A DNA stretch of 64,000 nt from Paraglaciecola algarum (GTDB lineage: Bacteria > Pseudomonadota > Gammaproteobacteria > Enterobacterales > Alteromonadaceae), in assembly GCF_021532655.1 (NCBI RefSeq), contig NZ_JAKGAS010000013.1:1-64000 (forward strand), in the 5' to 3' direction. How positions within the stretch are numbered: position 1 is the first letter of the stretch; every line of letters begins with the position of its first letter. A program made the translations under genes and the position numbers. Below are positions 1-7,210 of the stretch, piece after piece. A model generated the notes under the pieces. That model saw only the letters and a program-made list of their open reading frames with translations, did no database searches and was not told the origin of the DNA.

Positions 1-10
1 TCCGATTCGA

Positions 11-16
11 TGTCAA
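11..16 (-). promoter_or_regulatory. Candidate second stable-RNA promoter, -35 hexamer only
   Basis: The minus strand reads TTGACA at the very edge of the window, followed by ATCGAATCGG. The matching -10 would lie outside the window. Lying downstream of the stronger promoter at 165-192, it is best read as the P2-type promoter of an rRNA operon to the left. Only half the element is visible, so this is inference. Confidence 0.45.
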
Positions 17-164
17 CAAAATATTTTAATTTATTTTAAACTAAACACTTCGCTGCATCCCGCTAAATATAAAGCCTCAAAGGCATTACACTGACAAGAG
101 ATATACTACATATTTCTTGTCTCGAAGGTCACCGTTTTGGCTGACTCCCCGAAGCGAGGTGCGC

Positions 165-192
165 ATTATAGAGATAACTTCTCTCACTGCAA
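165..192 (-). promoter_or_regulatory. Stable-RNA (probably rrn P1) promoter reading out of the left edge
   Basis: On the minus strand there is TTGCAG, a 16-base spacer, a perfect TATAAT, then a GC-rich discriminator GCGCACC. An A/T-rich UP-like tract lies upstream of the -35. This combination (UP element, consensus -10, GC-rich discriminator) is typical of growth-rate-controlled rRNA promoters in gammaproteobacteria. No ORF lies between it and the edge, so the product is probably a 16S rRNA gene just outside. A tRNA operon is the alternative. Confidence 0.7.
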
Positions 193-233
193 CCCCTTTT
201 TTAAATTAATTAACTGACTGCTGATTTATTAAA

Positions 234-260
234 CAAAAAGACCCTTTCGGGCCTTTTTTT
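234..260 (-). terminator. Rho-independent terminator of the class II aldolase/enolase-family operon
   Basis: An imperfect hairpin with arms AAAGACCC and GGGCCTTT (one internal mismatch) around TTTC carries A and T tracts on either side, so it could work both ways. It lies 56 bp beyond the stop of the minus-strand gene ending at 316 and would insulate the rrn-type promoter from that operon. Confidence 0.7.
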
Positions 261-315
261 GAACATTAATTAAACGTTATTGTTATGTCTCTTCTAATTG
301 TCTTTCATAAAAAGA

Positions 316-1491
316 CTATTTCACTTCCATATGTGGAGAGCGATAAACAATCTCGTTATTTAATTCAATGCCAATACCCGGCTCTTCTGATACTTCAAAG
401 AAACCATTCACAGGTTGTGGATCTTGAATACACAATTCACGGTTCCACTCTTTAATGGCATAGGTGTGGTGTTCGTGGATCAAAAAATTAGGAATGGCTG
501 TTTCTAAATGTAGGCTTGCTGCAGTTGCTACTGGGCCACCGCACACGTGAGCTTGCACTCGAATATCGTAAACATCAGCATAATCACATACTTTTTTGGT
601 TTCAGTGAAACCACCACATAAACCCACATCTGGTTGCAACACATCTATACTTTGATCTTCGAAGTACGGACGCACATCCCAGCGATGATATAGACGCTCG
701 CCACCTGCAATAGGTACTCGTACATTTTCAGCTACTTTTTTATGTACTGCAGAGTTTAGATAATTAACTGGCTCTTCGTACATCATGCATTCAACTTCTT
801 CGATGACCTCGCCCATTTGAATAGCTGAAGCGGCGCCCATTAATGAATGGGACTCGAAGATAATATCAACATCAGGACCAACAGCGTTTCTAATTGCACG
901 TAGTCGGTCACCAAACAAGCGCATTTGTGGCTTAGTAAACAACTTAGTGCGATCAAAAGATGAGTTACCGTCTTGGTCATAAACAATAGGGTCGACCTTT
1001 ACTGCATCGTAACCTTCAGCCACTGCTTTTAAAGCGGCTTCTGCGTATTGCTCGGGCCGAGTTAATTTTGTGCACTCTTTATCCCAATCAAACTGCAACT
1101 GACTAGCGTAGGTTCTAAGTTTGCCATTAGTTTTACCACCAAGTAATTGATAGACAGGTACACCAAAGGCTTTACCTTTGATGTCCCATAAAGCTGTATC
1201 TATCGCGCTCATTGCAGCATACAAGACTGGACCACCACCTAATCCCCAGAAACTTTCACGTAACATACGCGACCATAACAGTTCGGTATTCATGGGATTA
1301 AAACCAATTAGCATGGCTTCAGCAATTTCTTTAATCATGTGTGCTGCTGCACTGTGGCCTAAATCATAAGCAAGGCCAGCTTCGCCAACCCCTGTAATAC
1401 CTTCATCGGTATGTATACGGATAAATACAGGATTCCAAGGTGGACGTTTAGGACAATGTATGTCAAAGATTTCAACACGATTAATTTTCAT
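316..1491 (-). CDS. Mandelate racemase/muconate lactonizing enzyme family protein (probable sugar-acid dehydratase)
   Basis: A 391-residue enolase-superfamily enzyme. These proteins abstract a proton alpha to a carboxylate using Mg2+; most bacterial members of this type dehydrate aldonic or aldaric acids. The barrel motifs are visible: K165 in AVKVDP, metal-ligand candidates E213, E239/E240 (YEEP) and E265 (GGER), D288 in QPDVG, and a catalytic His candidate H315 in VQAHVCGG. The N-terminal capping domain is complete and the length is normal. AGGAAAA lies 8 bases before the ATG. It follows the class II aldolase gene by 63 bp on the same strand, so the two probably act in one sugar-acid pathway. 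The exact substrate cannot be read from the sequence. Confidence 0.85.
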   Translation of the reverse strand: MKINRVEIFDIHCPKRPPWNPVFIRIHTDEGITGVGEAGLAYDLGHSAAAHMIKEIAEAMLIGFNPMNTELLWSRMLRESFWGLGGGPVLYAAMSAIDTALWDIKGKAFGVPVYQLLGGKTNGKLRTYASQLQFDWDKECTKLTRPEQYAEAALKAVAEGYDAVKVDPIVYDQDGNSSFDRTKLFTKPQMRLFGDRLRAIRNAVGPDVDIIFESHSLMGAASAIQMGEVIEEVECMMYEEPVNYLNSAVHKKVAENVRVPIAGGERLYHRWDVRPYFEDQSIDVLQPDVGLCGGFTETKKVCDYADVYDIRVQAHVCGGPVATAASLHLETAIPNFLIHEHHTYAIKEWNRELCIQDPQPVNGFFEVSEEPGIGIELNNEIVYRSPHMEVK

Positions 1492-1554
1492 TTAATTTTC
1501 CTGATTAATAATTCTAATAATAAAGGTGAGAATAGATTGGTGTTAATCCACACA

Positions 1555-2322
1555 CTAGTCGCAAAATGTAGGATCAAGTTTGTAAGCTCGTCTTAACATT
1601 GAAGGCCATGCTTTTTGGCCTCCTGTTTGACCACTATGTACCACATTTGCTTGGGCATAAATTCCATCAACTATGTGTTGTGGGATCTCAATAATAGGTT
1701 GACCGGATTGAAGTAACTCCATTTGAATTTCACATGCGCGTTGTAAATCATAAAAGCGCATAAAAGCATCCCCCACAGTTGGACCAAGCGTCAAACCACC
1801 GTGGTTATGCAATAACATATGATTGGTTGTACCCAGATCATTTTGCAAGCGCAGTTTTTCATCTGCATTTACCGCTAACCCTTCGTAACCATGATAACTT
1901 AATGACGAAAGTGAAAACATGGCGTATTGACTCCAAGGTTTTAATCCTCCTTCAACAGTTGCCACACTTATGGTTGCCTTAGTATGCAGATGGATCACAC
2001 AATGAGCGTCATGACGCACTTCATGAATTGCGCTATGGATAGTAAACCCAGCTGGATTGATTTGATAAGGAGACCCATCAAGTACATTGCCCTGTAAATC
2101 AACTTTAACTAAGTTAGATGCAGTGACTTCATCAAAGGCCAAACCGAAGGCGTTCACAAGATAGTGGTCGGTATTTGGTACTCGCGCAGACAAATGGGTA
2201 TAGATCAAATCTCCCCAACCCAATTCAGCTACCAAACGATAACATGCAGCTAAGTCGACCCGAATCTTCCACTCTTCCTGTGGCACTTTGCCTTGTAAAC
2301 TAAATTTTTCTAATTCAAACAC
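1555..2322 (-). CDS. Class II aldolase/adducin family protein
   Basis: A 255-residue cytoplasmic protein of the class II aldolase/adducin fold (fuculose- or ribulose-phosphate aldolases and 4-epimerases, plus many uncharacterised homologues). Divalent-metal ligands are visible as H111 and H113 in HLHTKA and a later His in LLHNHG (H172/H174); E101 in IHEVR is a candidate acid. The start is GTG: an in-frame stop lies just upstream and no ATG fits. It is the first gene of a two-gene operon with the enolase-family enzyme and is divergent from the Tat-exported oxidoreductase gene. Members of this subgroup without a sugar-phosphate motif may act on other hydroxy-carbonyl compounds, so the reaction is unassigned. 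Confidence 0.85.
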   Translation of the reverse strand: MFELEKFSLQGKVPQEEWKIRVDLAACYRLVAELGWGDLIYTHLSARVPNTDHYLVNAFGLAFDEVTASNLVKVDLQGNVLDGSPYQINPAGFTIHSAIHEVRHDAHCVIHLHTKATISVATVEGGLKPWSQYAMFSLSSLSYHGYEGLAVNADEKLRLQNDLGTTNHMLLHNHGGLTLGPTVGDAFMRFYDLQRACEIQMELLQSGQPIIEIPQHIVDGIYAQANVVHSGQTGGQKAWPSMLRRAYKLDPTFCD

Positions 2323-2478
2323 GTATTAAGTCATTCCATAAAAATGCTATGAATACCCCAGATAATACCCTATTTAGTATACCGATATAAAACATAATGC
2401 GTTTATGACAAATTGTTATCAGCAGATATTTGGTAGTCTGCTATTACTTACTTTACCAAATTAGCCTAAGAGTCCTCT

Positions 2479-3570
2479 ATGCCAATTATTTCTCGACGAG
2501 ATTTTATAACCATGACTACTGCTAGCCTGGCAGTATCGGCCTATTCTCCGCTTTCTTTGTCTAGCACAAATCACAAAAATAAACTCGGGGTGGCTTTAGT
2601 CGGCCTAGGTTATTACAGTCGAGACCTGCTTGCTCCAGCATTAAACATCACTGAACATTGCGAGTTAAGGGGCATAGTGACTGGTAGCCCAGATAAAATA
2701 CCTGTTTGGCAAAAGAAATATGGCATTAAAGATAGTAATGTTTATTCCTATGAAACCATGCATGAAATAGCCAATAACCCAGACATAGACATAGTTTACG
2801 TGGTGGTGCCTACTGCATTACATCTAAAATATTGCGAAATTGCGGCAAACGCAGGTAAACATGTTTGGTGCGAAAAACCTATGGCGATGACAGTTAAACA
2901 ATGCCAACAAATCATAGATGTATGTAATAAAAATAAGGTAAATTTATCCGTAGGTTATCGCATGCAACACGAGCCCAATACCCGTGAAATGGCGGCTTAT
3001 CACAAGTCACTCCCGTATGGAAAAATTAAAAGCTTATCTGCCTTTGCTGGTTATGGTGGAAATGGTGGGCCTGCTGACAATTGGCGTATGCAAAAAGCTA
3101 TGGGTGGCGGAGCTATGTATGACATGGGCGTATATGCTGTTAACGAAGCACGATTTTTAACAGGGTTAGAGCCAATATCTATCACAGCCAGCCACGAAAA
3201 ATCACACCCAGATATTTTTAAAGAAGTAGACGAAACCACTTATTTTACCTTAGATTTTGCTAACGGTTTATCAGCTGATTGTGGCACTAGCGTGGTCAAA
3301 AGGTTTAACAAAGCTAGAGTTGAATGTAAAACAGGCTGGTATCAACTGTCGCCTATGCAGAGTTACACTGGGGTCACCGGAACCACCAGTGATGGAAAAG
3401 TACTTGCTCCCTACTCCGGTATTCAACAAGCATTACAAATGGATAATGATGCATTAGCTATCTTAAATAAAAGCCCTGTTCTGGTGCCTGGCGAAGAAGG
3501 GCTCAAAGATATCAATATAGTTAATGCCGCCTTTGAGTCTGCAAAAAATGGAAAAGCAGTGCTTCTCTAA
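2479..3570 (+). CDS. Tat-exported Gfo/Idh/MocA family oxidoreductase (glucose-fructose oxidoreductase-like)
   Basis: A 363-residue NAD(P)-dependent sugar oxidoreductase. The N-terminus MPIISRRDFI with a following hydrophobic stretch is a twin-arginine signal, so the protein is predicted to be folded with cofactor and exported to the periplasm, as Zymomonas glucose-fructose oxidoreductase is. A Rossmann motif (VALVGLGYYSRD) lies at about 38-49, the catalytic EKP at 122-124, and the conserved DMGVY (D205, Y209) in the second domain. It is divergent from the aldolase operon across 156 bp. Together with the Tat-exported SMP-30 protein at 11866-12966 it suggests periplasmic sugar oxidation; the substrate is unknown. 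Confidence 0.85.
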   Translation: MPIISRRDFITMTTASLAVSAYSPLSLSSTNHKNKLGVALVGLGYYSRDLLAPALNITEHCELRGIVTGSPDKIPVWQKKYGIKDSNVYSYETMHEIANNPDIDIVYVVVPTALHLKYCEIAANAGKHVWCEKPMAMTVKQCQQIIDVCNKNKVNLSVGYRMQHEPNTREMAAYHKSLPYGKIKSLSAFAGYGGNGGPADNWRMQKAMGGGAMYDMGVYAVNEARFLTGLEPISITASHEKSHPDIFKEVDETTYFTLDFANGLSADCGTSVVKRFNKARVECKTGWYQLSPMQSYTGVTGTTSDGKVLAPYSGIQQALQMDNDALAILNKSPVLVPGEEGLKDINIVNAAFESAKNGKAVLL

Positions 3571-3592
3571 TGCCATTGTTTTAATGGCATTA
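3568..3592 (+). terminator. Hairpin overlapping the stop codon of the Gfo/Idh/MocA gene
   Basis: Arms TAATGCCATT (3568-3577, including the stop codon) and AATGGCATTA (3583-3592) pair perfectly around five bases. The T-rich tail is interrupted (TCTTTAATTTTATTT), so termination is probable rather than certain. Confidence 0.45.
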
Positions 3593-3618
3593 TCTTTAAT
3601 TTTATTTGCATTTATAAA

Positions 3619-4449
3619 TTAAAGAAGGGCAGATGGTGTGGCCTGAAGCCAATTTTCCTTAGCATACTTAGTGTTTGCGCAGGTGATATGTAAGGTAAAA
3701 GCATGGCGTGATTTAGTAGAGATATTAGGTGCACTAAAGTGGGGTAATTCTCCATTAAATACCACCAAGGTACCTTTTTTTACCTCTAAAGGTTTTGCAC
3801 AATCGTCATTTGGCCAGGGCATATCATGTAATTGTTTAAGCTCTGTTTGGTCATCTGAGTAACGCAAAAACTGCTCTTTAAGTGGAATTGGCTCGCCACC
3901 CGACTGCACCTGCAAACATCCGTTTTCGATTGTGGCATCTTCTACCGCGAACCAAAACGTAATAACAGAAATAGGATCAGTCAAAAAATAAGTGGCGTCT
4001 TGATGCCAACGAATTACGCCACCAATTTTAGGTTGCTTAAAAATATACATAGATTGGTGGATTTGTGGTTTTTGCTGACCTAGTGCTTCAGCAATGGTTT
4101 TAATTTTAGCGTTATGACTAAAAGCTTTAAATTCTGGCGATAAGGTATGCAGGGCATGACCAATTTTATTAATACTGAGTGACTTAGCTTGTTTTAACTT
4201 GCCGTTATCATCAAATGCATCTTCTTCGAAAAAGCATCTTATTTTATCCCCAGACGACAAAAAATAATCATCACGAGTTTTATTCTGATCTTGGGTTGAA
4301 AATACCGAACGAGTAGAGTCAGGATCAAAGTCATCAACAATTTGCATTGCTGACTGTTTTAAAGTATCCATCTGAGAAGGAGTGAAATATTCATCTAATA
4401 CTAGATAACCATCTTGTTGGTATGCGGTTTTTTGAGAATTGGTTAACAT
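3619..4449 (-). CDS. Phytanoyl-CoA dioxygenase (PhyH) family protein
   Basis: A Fe(II)/2-oxoglutarate oxygenase of the PhyH family, 276 residues from the chosen start. The 2-His-1-Asp facial triad is visible: HQD in RWHQDATYF and the distal His in GELPHFSAP, followed by an Arg (SRHAF) that would bind 2-oxoglutarate. The frame stays open for 30 more codons upstream, but that part is unlike the family and begins right at a terminator, so the ATG at 4449 (MLTNSQK) is preferred. Family members hydroxylate lipids, halogenated compounds or small metabolites; this substrate cannot be assigned. It sits between the sugar-acid block and ahpF, convergent with the oxidoreductase gene. Confidence 0.8.
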   Translation of the reverse strand: MLTNSQKTAYQQDGYLVLDEYFTPSQMDTLKQSAMQIVDDFDPDSTRSVFSTQDQNKTRDDYFLSSGDKIRCFFEEDAFDDNGKLKQAKSLSINKIGHALHTLSPEFKAFSHNAKIKTIAEALGQQKPQIHQSMYIFKQPKIGGVIRWHQDATYFLTDPISVITFWFAVEDATIENGCLQVQSGGEPIPLKEQFLRYSDDQTELKQLHDMPWPNDDCAKPLEVKKGTLVVFNGELPHFSAPNISTKSRHAFTLHITCANTKYAKENWLQATPSALL

Positions 4450-4540
4450 GCAAAAACGCTCATGAACTGATAATAAAAGGTGAAAGCAAGATGTACGATT
4501 TGATAACAAAAAACAAGGATAACCGACATTAAAATCCATA

Positions 4541-4569
4541 AAAACACCTGAAAAAGTTCAGGTGTTTTT
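4541..4569 (-). terminator. Terminator of ahpF
   Basis: A perfect 12-bp inverted repeat (core CACCTGAA / TTCAGGTG with flanking A4 and T4) around AAAG lies 17 bp beyond the ahpF stop. It is symmetric and could also act on the plus strand. Confidence 0.8.
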
Positions 4570-4585
4570 ATGCTTGACGTAAAAA

Positions 4586-6151
4586 TTAACTTTCTCTAAT
4601 GATATAATCAAAAGCAGATAACGAAGCTTTTGCGCCTTCACCCATAGCGATTACTATTTGTTTGTATGGCACAGTTGATACATCACCTGCAGCAAAAATA
4701 CCTGGTGTAGATGTATTGCACTTTTCATCAATAATCACTTCACCGTATTTAGTTCTGTCAACTACACCATCTAAAAATTCACTGTTAGGCACTAAACCAA
4801 TTTGTACAAAAACACCTGACAAATTTTGCTGGTGAATGTCACCTGTTTCTCTATCTTCGTAGGCTAGGCCCGCTACTTTACCGTCCTTTGCAAGCACTTC
4901 TTTGGTAGCAACGTTTTTGATAATAGTAATTTTGTCATGTGCTTCAGCCTTATCTACCAATACCTTATCAGCTTTAAGCTCAGGTAAAAATTCAAACACA
5001 GTCACATGATTAACCATACCAGCTAAATCTAGCGCGGCCTCAATACCCGAGTTACCGCCACCTACAACTGCAACATCTTTGCCCTTAAAGAAAGGTCCAT
5101 CACAATGTGGACAATAAGCCACACCTGAACCTGTATATTCTTTTTCTCCAGGAATGCCTAACTCTCTCCATTTAGCCCCCGTTGCTATGACTACAGTTTT
5201 TGACTTTATCACTTCACCACTAGATAAAGTCAAAGTTTTCGGAGCATTTTCGTTAGCAGGATCTCGCTCAATTTTGTCGACTCGAAGGAACTCTTTTATG
5301 TTGATCTCATAATCACTCATATGAGCTTGCATATTGCCAGTTAGCTCAGTACCAGTGGTTTTGGCCACTGAGATTAAGTTTTCGATACCCACAGTATCTT
5401 TTACTTGGCCGCCTATACGATCTGCGATCATAGTCACGTTTAAGCCTTTACGTGCGGCGTAAATAGCAGCAGCTACTCCAGCTGGGCCTGCTCCTATCAC
5501 TGTTACATCTTGTAAAGGTAACTGCTCTGAACTTGCAGCATTAACAATATATGGAAAACGTTCAATTAATTTATCCACCAATTGAGCCGTGTCGATTTTA
5601 CCATTGGCAAATAACTCGCCATTTAAGTAAACACTTGGTACACCTTGAATATTTCTTTCTTCAATTAGTTCTTGGAATAAACCGCCATCAATCATTTCAG
5701 AGCTTATTTCACTGTTTAATAATGCAAACTGGTTCAGTGACTGCACAACATCAGGGCAGTTATGACAGCTAAGAGAAATAAACACTTCAAAATGTAGTTT
5801 ATCTTTTATATTTTTAATCATGCCACTTAAGGTTTTATCAAGCTTAAGCTCAGTTCCCGATGACTGTAAAATCGCTAATATTAGCGAGTTGAACTCATGA
5901 CCACTGGGAATGCCCGAAAAATGAATGCCATTATTTTTGTCTTCAACTTCTAAATAAAAAGTAATTGGGCTACGCAAATTATCGTCACGCTCTATCAAGT
6001 TTAAGTTTTCTGAAACAGAGCACAGCTGAGTTAAGAACTCTTTTAATTCAGCTCGCTTTGCATGTTCACCTGTCTGTAAAACAAGTGATACTTTATTGGA
6101 CATATTTTGAGTATAAGATTTAAGTGCGTTTAAAATATCGTTGTTTAACAT
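4586..6151 (-). CDS. ahpF: Alkyl hydroperoxide reductase subunit F
   Basis: A flavoprotein that passes electrons from NADH to the peroxiredoxin AhpC; cytoplasmic. Full length at 521 residues. The N-terminal tandem thioredoxin-fold domain carries the redox pair C129/C132 (SCHNCPD), as in E. coli. A FAD-binding GAGPAGVAAA follows at about 218, then the CPHC disulfide centre, a second dinucleotide motif VVGGGNSGIEAA for NADH, and the C-terminal GIFAAGD FAD motif. The gene is downstream of ahpC but separated from it by 277 bp holding a strong terminator and its own promoter module, so the two are probably transcribed separately under common control. Confidence 0.97.
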   Translation of the reverse strand: MLNNDILNALKSYTQNMSNKVSLVLQTGEHAKRAELKEFLTQLCSVSENLNLIERDDNLRSPITFYLEVEDKNNGIHFSGIPSGHEFNSLILAILQSSGTELKLDKTLSGMIKNIKDKLHFEVFISLSCHNCPDVVQSLNQFALLNSEISSEMIDGGLFQELIEERNIQGVPSVYLNGELFANGKIDTAQLVDKLIERFPYIVNAASSEQLPLQDVTVIGAGPAGVAAAIYAARKGLNVTMIADRIGGQVKDTVGIENLISVAKTTGTELTGNMQAHMSDYEINIKEFLRVDKIERDPANENAPKTLTLSSGEVIKSKTVVIATGAKWRELGIPGEKEYTGSGVAYCPHCDGPFFKGKDVAVVGGGNSGIEAALDLAGMVNHVTVFEFLPELKADKVLVDKAEAHDKITIIKNVATKEVLAKDGKVAGLAYEDRETGDIHQQNLSGVFVQIGLVPNSEFLDGVVDRTKYGEVIIDEKCNTSTPGIFAAGDVSTVPYKQIVIAMGEGAKASLSAFDYIIRES

Positions 6152-6204
6152 AGTGTTACCCTTATATTTAATTTAATTTGATTGATAAAAGCGTGTTTGC
6201 TTTC

Positions 6205-6279
6205 TATGTGGTTATATTAAGGAACACTCGTTAATTAATAAAATTAATAAAATAAAAGTTTATATTCTAAAATACTGAA
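6205..6279 (-). promoter_or_regulatory. ahpF promoter region with the shared peroxide-gene module
   Basis: The minus strand carries TTCAGTATTTTAGAATATAA (within 6259-6279), an A/T-rich stretch, a -10-like TTAATAT (about 6214-6219) and CACATAGAAAGC. The same string order occurs upstream of ahpC and, more loosely, katG. Given oxyR next door, the upstream motif is a likely OxyR site; this is inference from comparing the three regions. Confidence 0.5.
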
Positions 6280-6351
6280 CTAGTTACTAATTGAGCAAAG
6301 TAGAGTTGAGAGTTTTAATAGATACAGGGTTTCTTGTTGAAACATATAAAC

Positions 6352-6392
6352 AAAAAAAGCGAGTTAATAACTTTCATTATTAACTCGCTTTT
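6352..6392 (-). terminator. Terminator of ahpC
   Basis: A perfect 16-bp stem (6355-6370 with 6377-6392) around a six-base loop is followed on the minus strand by a run of Ts. It lies 36 bp after the ahpC stop and would block most read-through into ahpF. Confidence 0.88.
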
Positions 6393-6428
6393 AATTTAGT
6401 TTATTTACTTAAGCTTATTTATCTAAGC

Positions 6429-6992
6429 TTAGATTTTACCTACTAAGTCTAGGCTTGGTGTTAAAGTAGCTTCACCTTGTTCCCAAGCGGCAGGACATAC
6501 TTCACCATCATTTTCACGAACATACTGTGCAGCTTTAACGTTGCGCACCATATCTTTTGCACTTCGTCCAATACCACCAGCGTGGATATGAGCCACTTGG
6601 ATTACACCATCAGGATCTGCTAAGAAAGTACCACGGTGTGCCATGTGATCTTCTTCAATCATCACATCAAATCCACGTGTGATATTACCTGTTTGGTCAC
6701 CGATCATTGGAAACTTAATTTTTCCAATTGCCTCTGAAGAGTCATGCCAAGCTTTATGTGAAAAGTGTGTATCTGTAGATACTGCGTACACTTCTACACC
6801 TAACTGTTGTAGCTCTTCATACTGGTTAGCCATATCTTCTAATTCAGTTGGGCAAACAAAAGTAAAATCAGCTGGGTAGAATAAAAAAATTGACCACTTA
6901 CCTTTTACAGATTCTGATGTTACTTCAACAAATTCGCCGTTATGGAATGCTTGAGCTGTAAACTCTGGAATGGTTTTGCCTATTTGAGCCAT
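6429..6992 (-). CDS. ahpC: Alkyl hydroperoxide reductase subunit C (typical 2-Cys peroxiredoxin)
   Basis: A 187-residue cytoplasmic peroxidase that reduces H2O2 and organic hydroperoxides, recycled by AhpF. Peroxidatic C47 sits in FVCPTE and resolving C166 in EVCPAAW, at the positions of E. coli AhpC. Length is standard. GAGGAAATAGAC gives a good ribosome site before ATG. It has its own promoter module upstream (7056-7131) and a strong terminator downstream. Confidence 0.97.
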   Translation of the reverse strand: MAQIGKTIPEFTAQAFHNGEFVEVTSESVKGKWSIFLFYPADFTFVCPTELEDMANQYEELQQLGVEVYAVSTDTHFSHKAWHDSSEAIGKIKFPMIGDQTGNITRGFDVMIEEDHMAHRGTFLADPDGVIQVAHIHAGGIGRSAKDMVRNVKAAQYVRENDGEVCPAAWEQGEATLTPSLDLVGKI

Positions 6993-7055
6993 GTCTATTT
7001 CCTCGTTAATTAAAAATACAAATTTTGATTAAGTTTCAAAAGCCTATTCGCTTTC

Positions 7056-7131
7056 GATGTGAGACATATTAGGGCTAATGTTGTGATTGGTAAATTTGAT
7101 TAAATTGAACTTTATATTCCAAAAAACAGAA
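7056..7131 (-). promoter_or_regulatory. ahpC promoter region with the shared peroxide-gene module
   Basis: On the minus strand: TTCTGTTTTTTGGAATATAA (within 7111-7131), then TTCAATTTAATCAA, a -10-like TAATAT (7066-7071) and GTCTCACATCGAAAGC. The blocks align with those upstream of ahpF and katG at similar distance from the start codon. Probable OxyR-dependent promoter; the site call is inferred. Confidence 0.5.
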
Positions 7132-7153
7132 TTACTTAAGGTGACATACAACT

Positions 7154-7189
7154 AAAAAAACCTGTCACAATAACTTGTGGCAGGTTTTT
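7154..7189 (-). terminator. Terminator of katG
   Basis: Arms AAAACCTGTCACAA and TTGTGGCAGGTTTT (one G-U type pair) around TAAC, with a T-run on the minus strand, about 22 bp after the katG stop. Confidence 0.82.
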
Positions 7190-7210
7190 ATTATGAGTAA
7201 TTTTAGGCCT

